Below, piece by piece: positions 59,073 to 64,000 of a DNA stretch of 64,000 bases. The stretch spans positions 62,001 through 126,000 of the forward strand of contig NZ_PRDA01000003.1 of NCBI RefSeq assembly GCF_002964845.1. The letters run 5' to 3'. How positions within the stretch are numbered: position 1 is the stretch's first letter; each line of letters opens with the position of its first letter. Position numbers and translations under genes: made by a program. This DNA is from Thermus tenuipuniceus. Its GTDB lineage: Bacteria > Deinococcota > Deinococci > Deinococcales > Thermaceae. Below the pieces are notes generated by a model. That model was given only the letters and a program-made list of their open reading frames with translations. It did not search any database and was not told the origin of the DNA.

Positions 59073-61652
59073 ATGAAGGGCACCCGGGGTCTAGCCCTTT
59101 CGCAAGCCTTGCTCCCCCTGCTGCGCCGGGGACTCGAGGGGCTTAAGGATGCGCTCCAGCATGTGGCCCTGGCCCTCTCCACGCACCGCGCCTATCTCTT
59201 CCGCCTGGAAGAGCGAAACGGCATCTGGCACGCGAGCCAGCTAGCCGAGTGGGCAGGCCCCGGCACCAGCCCCCAGATCCAGAACCCCGCCCTGCAGAAC
59301 CTGCCCCTCCAGGAGGCGGGCTACGGGCGCTGGCTGGAGCGTTTCCTGAAGGACCAGGCGGTGACAGGCCCCGTGGCCTCTTTCCCTGAGGAGGAAAGGC
59401 CCCTCCTGGAGGCTCAGGAGATCCAGAGCCTTTTGGTGGTGCCCATCTGGGTGGAGGGCCAGCTTTGGGGCTTCCTGGGGGTGGACGACTGCCAGCGGGA
59501 AAGGCGTTTCAGCGGGGAGGAGGAAGCCTTTCTCCGGGCCGTGGCCGAAGCCTTAGCCCGCACCCTGGAGCTCTGGGAACGAAGCCGATGGCTCCAGGGC
59601 CTGCTGGAGGCCTCCCCCCTCTACGTGGCCCGCCTAGACCAGGAAGGCCGGCTCCTCTACGCCAACCCCGCCCTGCGGGCCGCCTTCCCCCAAGGCCTCG
59701 GCCTCCCCGTGGCCGAGGCCTTGGCCCACCCCGGCCGGCCTCACCTCCGCACCCTCCGGGAAAAAGGGGTGGTGGTGGAGTGGCACCTCCTGGCAGTGCC
59801 CGGGCCCGGGCAGGAGGTGCTGGAAGTCCTGGCCCTGGGGCTGGACGTAACGGAACGGGAGGAAGCCCAGGCGCGGGAAAGCCGCTGGAGCGCCTTCCGC
59901 AAGAACGTCTTGAGGGTCTACGAGACCCTCATGGCCGAGGGGCTTTCCGACTCCATCTTTGGGCTGATCCTCGAGGCCGCTCTGGACACCCTTCCCTCTG
60001 CGCAAGCAGGCAGCGTCACCGTGCTTATGGAAGACGGCTGCTACCACTTTGTGGCGGCCAAAGGGTACGACCTCGAGGTCCTGCGGCAGGTGTGCCTCCG
60101 GCCGGAGGAACCCCTCTCCCTGACCGGCCACCGGGAGGCCCAGGTCTTCATCTGGAAGGACCTGGAACGCTTCAACGCCCGTCTGGACGAAAAAAGGCGC
60201 AAGATAATGGAGGAAGCCGGCAGGGTGCGGGAGATCAAGGCCATCCTCTCCGTCCCCGTGTACCTGGCAGGGGAGCGCAAGGCCTTCTTATACCTGGATA
60301 ACTTTGAGCAGGAGGACGCCTTTACCCCCCTGGACCTGGAGCTGGCCCAAGCCTTCGCCAGTCAGCTGGGCCTGCTCTTCCGCAGGTTGGAGCTGGAGGG
60401 AAGGCTCCAGCACCTGGCCTACCACGACCCCCTCACCGGCCTTCCCAACCGCCTCTTCTTCCTGGAAAAGCTCGCCCAAGCCCTCCGGGACGAGGGGCGG
60501 GACCTGGCGGTCTTATACTTGGACCTGGACGGGCTCAAGCTGGTGAACGACCTGGAAGGGCATGCGGTGGGGGACGAGGTGATCCGGGTCATGGCTACCC
60601 GCTTCCGGGCCGCCCTCCGCCCCCGGGACCTGGTGGCCCGGCAAGGGGGAGATGAGTTTCTGGTGCTCCTCACCGGGATCAAGGAGGCCGAGGAGGCGGT
60701 CGCCGTTGCCGAGAGGCTGTTGGAGGTGGCCCGTCTCCCCTGCCCCGTGGGGGAGCGAGTCTACCACCTCTCCACCTCGGTAGGCATCGCCCTAGGGGAA
60801 CCGGGCCTTTCCCCCGGCGAGCTCCTCCAGCGGGCCGATCTGGCCCTGTACCGGGCCAAGGGGGAAGGCAAAAACCGCCTGGCCTTTTTTGAACCCCACC
60901 TCCAGGAGGCCCTGCAGCGGGAAACCCATCTCCTGGAAACCTTGCGGGAGGATCTGGAAGGGGGAAGGGGGCTGCGCCTGGTCTACCAGACCATCGTGGA
61001 CCTCACCACGGGCAGCAGCGTGGCCGTGGAGGCTCTGCTCCGTTGGCACCTGGCTCCCCCTTCCGAGCTCATTCCCCTGGCGGAAAGGCACCGGCTCATG
61101 GGCCAGCTGGGGCAGTGGCTCCTCCGCCAGGCCTGCAAGGAGCAGGGCCGCCACGGCCTCAGGGTACACGTGAACGTCAGCCCCCAGGAGCTTCTGGACC
61201 CTACCTACGCCTTCCGAGTGGCGGAGGTCCTGGAGGAGACCGGCTGCCCCCCAGACCGCCTGGTCCTGGAGGTGACCGAAAGCTCCCTGATCCCCGACGA
61301 GCGAGGGCGCGACGCCACCCAGGCCTTGCAGGCCCTTCGGGGCCTGGGGGTAAGGATTTACCTGGACGACTTCGGCTCAGGCTACTCCAGCCTGGAGCGC
61401 CTGGCCGAGCTCCCCGTGCAGGGGGTCAAGCTGGGGCAGGCCTTTACCCGGCGCCTGGGCACCCCGCCTGACCCCCAAAGCCCCGCCGCCCGGGTGGTGG
61501 CCGCCGTCTTGGCCCTAGCCCAGGCCTTGGGGCTGGAGGCCATTGCGGAGGGGATTGAGGACCAGGCCACCTTGGTCTACCTGCAGGGCCTGGGCTTCCC
61601 CTTGGGCCAGGGCTACCTCTGGGGACAGCCCAAGCCTCTTGTCCTAGAATGA
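59073..61652 (+). CDS. GAF-PAS-GAF-GGDEF-EAL protein
   Basis: 859 residues, soluble. GAF (about 15-170), PAS (about 175-270), GAF (about 285-440), GGDEF (about 445-605) and EAL (about 620-859). GGDEF at 525-529 with I-site RPRD upstream; EAL at 653-655 with VTES, DDFGSGYSS and AEGIED kept. The usual KID after the DDFG loop reads KLG, a change near the metal site that might weaken hydrolysis. Both cyclase and phosphodiesterase activity are possible. ATG at 59073 chosen for the promoter and family fit; the open frame extends upstream into the previous gene. Confidence 0.92.
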   Translation: MKGTRGLALSQALLPLLRRGLEGLKDALQHVALALSTHRAYLFRLEERNGIWHASQLAEWAGPGTSPQIQNPALQNLPLQEAGYGRWLERFLKDQAVTGPVASFPEEERPLLEAQEIQSLLVVPIWVEGQLWGFLGVDDCQRERRFSGEEEAFLRAVAEALARTLELWERSRWLQGLLEASPLYVARLDQEGRLLYANPALRAAFPQGLGLPVAEALAHPGRPHLRTLREKGVVVEWHLLAVPGPGQEVLEVLALGLDVTEREEAQARESRWSAFRKNVLRVYETLMAEGLSDSIFGLILEAALDTLPSAQAGSVTVLMEDGCYHFVAAKGYDLEVLRQVCLRPEEPLSLTGHREAQVFIWKDLERFNARLDEKRRKIMEEAGRVREIKAILSVPVYLAGERKAFLYLDNFEQEDAFTPLDLELAQAFASQLGLLFRRLELEGRLQHLAYHDPLTGLPNRLFFLEKLAQALRDEGRDLAVLYLDLDGLKLVNDLEGHAVGDEVIRVMATRFRAALRPRDLVARQGGDEFLVLLTGIKEAEEAVAVAERLLEVARLPCPVGERVYHLSTSVGIALGEPGLSPGELLQRADLALYRAKGEGKNRLAFFEPHLQEALQRETHLLETLREDLEGGRGLRLVYQTIVDLTTGSSVAVEALLRWHLAPPSELIPLAERHRLMGQLGQWLLRQACKEQGRHGLRVHVNVSPQELLDPTYAFRVAEVLEETGCPPDRLVLEVTESSLIPDERGRDATQALQALRGLGVRIYLDDFGSGYSSLERLAELPVQGVKLGQAFTRRLGTPPDPQSPAARVVAAVLALAQALGLEAIAEGIEDQATLVYLQGLGFPLGQGYLWGQPKPLVLE

Positions 61653-61659
61653 ACCAGAG

Positions 61660-64000
61660 ATGGCGACCAAGGTGGCCTGGCGTATCAGCCTGATCTACGC
61701 CGCCTTTTCCCTATTTTGGATCCTGGGGAGCGACCACCTCCTCCTGAGGCTTTTTCCCTCGGCGGAAGCGCTCACCCGCTGGCAGACCGGCAAGGGTCTG
61801 CTCTTCGTCCTTCTGTCCGCAGGCTTGGTCTACTCCCTCACCGCCCGCTGGGAACGGGACAGGACCCTATCGGCCCAAAACCTGGAAGCCTCCGAGCGGC
61901 GCTTCCGGGCTCTGGTGGAAAACAGCCGGGAACTGGTCTTCCTCCTGGATTCCACGGGGCGGATCACCTACGCCTCCCCAAACGTGGGGCAGGTCCTGGG
62001 CTACGATCCCCAGGGCCGCCTCAGGGAGCCCACCTTCGCCCTGGATTTTTTACACCCGGAAGACCGCCTTTACGCCGATGCGGTTTTGGAAGACCTAATG
62101 CGTCATCCCGGGGCCATCCGCGAGTACGGCTTCCGGTTGCTGGACGCAAAGGGACAGGTGCGCCAGGTGCGGATTTGGGGACGCAACCTTCTCCACGATC
62201 CAGCCGTGGCCGGCGTTGTTCTGAATGTGCGGGACGAAAGCGAACTAGAGGAAGAACGGGCCAGGCTCCAGGGCCTATTGGAGGCCCTTCCGGGACGGGT
62301 CTTTCAAGCCCGGGTACCGGAAGGCGCCGACCCTGCCTTCCTTCCCCTTTTGTACGCTTCCCCCCAAGGGGAAACCATCCTGGGGTACCCTCCTCAGGAG
62401 CTCAGCAAAGACCCGCACGCCTTCTATGCCAAGGTGCACCCCAAGGACCGGGAACAGGCCCAGCAGGTGTGCCGGGAAGCGGTAAAGCGCCCTAATGAAC
62501 CCCAAAGGGTCACTTACCGTTTCTGGCATGGGCAAAAGCAACGCTGGATCTGGCTGCAGGACACCCTGGTCTATGACCCCTACAGTCGCTTGCTGACCGG
62601 CTACGGGGTGGAGGTCACCGGGATCGTGGAGGCGGAAGAACGCTTCCGCCTCCTCTTCCAGGCCCATCCACTGCCCATGTGGGTCTACGACCGGGAAACC
62701 TACCGCTTCCTGGAGGTAAACGAGGCGGCCCTTGCCCAGTATGGCTACACCCGGGAGGAGTTCCTCTCCATGACTATTCTGGAAATTTTCCCGGAACGGG
62801 AGCGGCTCCTGGGGGAACTCCAGAGCAAAAGACCCCCATTGCCACCTTCTGGTCCCTGGACCCACCGCCTGAAGGACGGGCAGGAAATCCAGGTGGAGAT
62901 CTACTCCCATCTCCTGGACTATGCGGGCCGGCCCGCCATCTTGGTGGTGGCCTTGGACGTCACCCAGGCAAAGGCTAAAGAGAGGGCCCTCCGGGAGTCC
63001 GAGGCCCTCTTCCGCACCCTAGCGGAAACCGCTCCCGCCCTCATCCTCATGTGGCAGGAGGAGCGCCTCACCTTCGCCAACCAGGAAGCTTTGCACCTCA
63101 CCGGCTACACCCGGGAGGAGCTCCAAAGCCGCCCCATCTGGGAGTTCGTCCACCCTGCCGACCGGGAAATGGTGCGGGCCAGAGGCCTGGCTCGCATCCG
63201 TGGGGAAAACCCCCCGGGCCGCTACACCTTCCGCATCCTTACCCGGGAAGGGGAGGTGCGCTGGCTGGACTACTCCGCCGCCCGGGTGGAGATCGGGGGG
63301 AAGCCCGCCATCCTGGGGGTAGGCTTGGACATCACCGAGGCTAAAGAGCGGGCGCTCTCCCTGGAGGCCTTTGCCCGGGTAAGCGTGGCCCTGCGGCAAA
63401 GCGAAGAGCTTAAGGAAATGATGGAGGTCGCCTTAGATGCGACCCTGAAATCCATGGAGGCCCCGGCGGGCAGCATCCTCCTCTACGACCAGGAAACCGG
63501 CCGCCTGGAGGAGGCGGCGAGCCGGGGTTGGCTCAAGGAGGTCCCCACACCCCCTACCCTGGCCGAGGAGGGCCTGGTGGCCCGGGCCTTCCGGGGTGAG
63601 GTGGTGGTGAGCCTTGACCTCAAAAGGGATCCCCGGGTGCGCCCTGGGGCTAAGGACCTAGTACCTGAGGGGTGGAGCGGGGCAGTGGTGCCCCTCCTGG
63701 CAGGCCAGGAGACCATCGGGGCCCTCACCCTGGCCTGGCCTCACCCCCACACCCCTACCCCGGGGGAGGTGGAACGGGCCCTGTTGGTGGCGGAAACCCT
63801 GGGCAACGCCGTCCACCGGGCCAGCCTTCGCCGGAAGCTCGCCCGGAGGGTGGAGCACCTGGAGGCCCTCCGAGCCATAGACCAGGCCATCGCCGGCTCC
63901 TTGGCCCTCGAGCCCACCCTGGAGATCTTCCTCAACCAGGTGATGCGCCTCCCCCTGGACGCCGCCGCCCTCTTTCTCTATGAACCCAGGGAAAAGGGCC
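61660..64000 (+). CDS. Membrane PAS/GAF sensor protein, 3' end outside window
   Basis: 780 codons visible, no stop before the window ends. Two membrane segments (about 7-28 and 52-68), then four PAS domains (about 75-195, 200-325, 325-445, 445-570), for example FRALVENSRELVFLLDSTG and FANQEALHLTGYTREEL. A GAF domain follows (about 575-735) and a second GAF begins. The output domain is not visible; GGDEF, HD-GYP or histidine kinase are all possible. It starts 7 bp after the GGDEF-EAL gene. Confidence 0.88.
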   Translation, partial: MATKVAWRISLIYAAFSLFWILGSDHLLLRLFPSAEALTRWQTGKGLLFVLLSAGLVYSLTARWERDRTLSAQNLEASERRFRALVENSRELVFLLDSTGRITYASPNVGQVLGYDPQGRLREPTFALDFLHPEDRLYADAVLEDLMRHPGAIREYGFRLLDAKGQVRQVRIWGRNLLHDPAVAGVVLNVRDESELEEERARLQGLLEALPGRVFQARVPEGADPAFLPLLYASPQGETILGYPPQELSKDPHAFYAKVHPKDREQAQQVCREAVKRPNEPQRVTYRFWHGQKQRWIWLQDTLVYDPYSRLLTGYGVEVTGIVEAEERFRLLFQAHPLPMWVYDRETYRFLEVNEAALAQYGYTREEFLSMTILEIFPERERLLGELQSKRPPLPPSGPWTHRLKDGQEIQVEIYSHLLDYAGRPAILVVALDVTQAKAKERALRESEALFRTLAETAPALILMWQEERLTFANQEALHLTGYTREELQSRPIWEFVHPADREMVRARGLARIRGENPPGRYTFRILTREGEVRWLDYSAARVEIGGKPAILGVGLDITEAKERALSLEAFARVSVALRQSEELKEMMEVALDATLKSMEAPAGSILLYDQETGRLEEAASRGWLKEVPTPPTLAEEGLVARAFRGEVVVSLDLKRDPRVRPGAKDLVPEGWSGAVVPLLAGQETIGALTLAWPHPHTPTPGEVERALLVAETLGNAVHRASLRRKLARRVEHLEALRAIDQAIAGSLALEPTLEIFLNQVMRLPLDAAALFLYEPREKG

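Overview
The window comes from a Thermus chromosome (phylum Deinococcota). The DNA is very GC-rich, with G or C at most third codon positions. The protein sequences match Thermus housekeeping enzymes in length and sequence, for example a 196-residue EF-Ts, a 1043-residue IleRS and a 438-residue AsnRS. Gene order is compact and operonic, with many 4-bp start/stop overlaps. Several genes have a -10-like hexamer only 5-10 nt before the start codon, which suggests leaderless mRNAs. About 60 protein genes, two tRNAs, one T-box leader and one structured ribosomal-protein leader are supported. There is no IS element, CRISPR array or rRNA; the only mobile element seen is an intein.

Layout. 1-5451 (+): hisS (3' part), aspS, a PhzF-like protein, a HAD phosphatase and asnS. 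5523-8602 (+): a terminator, then a promoter and a three-gene TRAP transporter (dctP-dctQ-dctM) with a Tat-exported binding protein. 8631-15118 (-): a LysM/M23 cell-wall hydrolase, then pdxS, an ArsR/SmtB sensor, a Zn/Cd-type P1B ATPase, nhaA and pdxT; metal and ion efflux genes therefore lie between the two subunits of PLP synthase. 15239-17190 (-): talC-rho. 17254-23688 (+): ileS behind a T-box riboswitch, a Uma2-family gene, an Xaa-Pro peptidase, an RlpA-like protein and endonuclease IV. 23656-27606 (-): a DHH-CBS-tRNA nucleotidyltransferase fusion, a protease-dead and an intact site-2 protease paralogue in tandem, and a small membrane protein. 27620-28954: tRNA-Ser, a 5'-truncated Gfo/Idh/MocA oxidoreductase and tRNA-Ala.

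28987-35503 (+): the conserved rpsB-tsf-pyrH-frr-cdsA-dxr-rseP cluster (without uppS) plus a glycosyltransferase, with a predicted pseudoknot in the rpsB leader. 35500-39306 (-): recX, an SRPBCC protein, spoVS, rsmB, proC and an exported protein. 39324-40853 (+): a metallophosphoesterase, a stand-alone RAM-domain protein and a CPBP protease. 40919-46596 (+): prkA-yeaH-spoVR; prkA is interrupted in frame by a 396-residue intein carrying a LAGLIDADG-type endonuclease, exactly at the sensor-1 GHTNE motif of the AAA+ core.

46695-51639: a divergent sulfur/thiol region. A two-fold disulfide oxidoreductase, a lipoprotein rhodanese and an LGT-TlpA fusion lie on the minus strand. A CstB-like persulfide dioxygenase-rhodanese, a tandem rhodanese and a TauE-type exporter lie on the plus strand. 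The two arms are separated by two CsoR/CstR-type palindromes. 51649-56758: a nitrilase-like protein, a PpiC-type isomerase and the haem genes hemE-hemH-hemY. 56794-64000 (+): three large GAF/PAS proteins, one with GGDEF, one with GGDEF-EAL and one running off the window: a cyclic-di-GMP signalling cluster.

The most unusual items are the PrkA intein, the rpsB leader pseudoknot, the CstR-like sulfur divergon, the dead/active site-2 protease pair, the LGT-TlpA fusion, the shared or overlapping divergent promoters and the truncated oxidoreductase between two tRNA genes.
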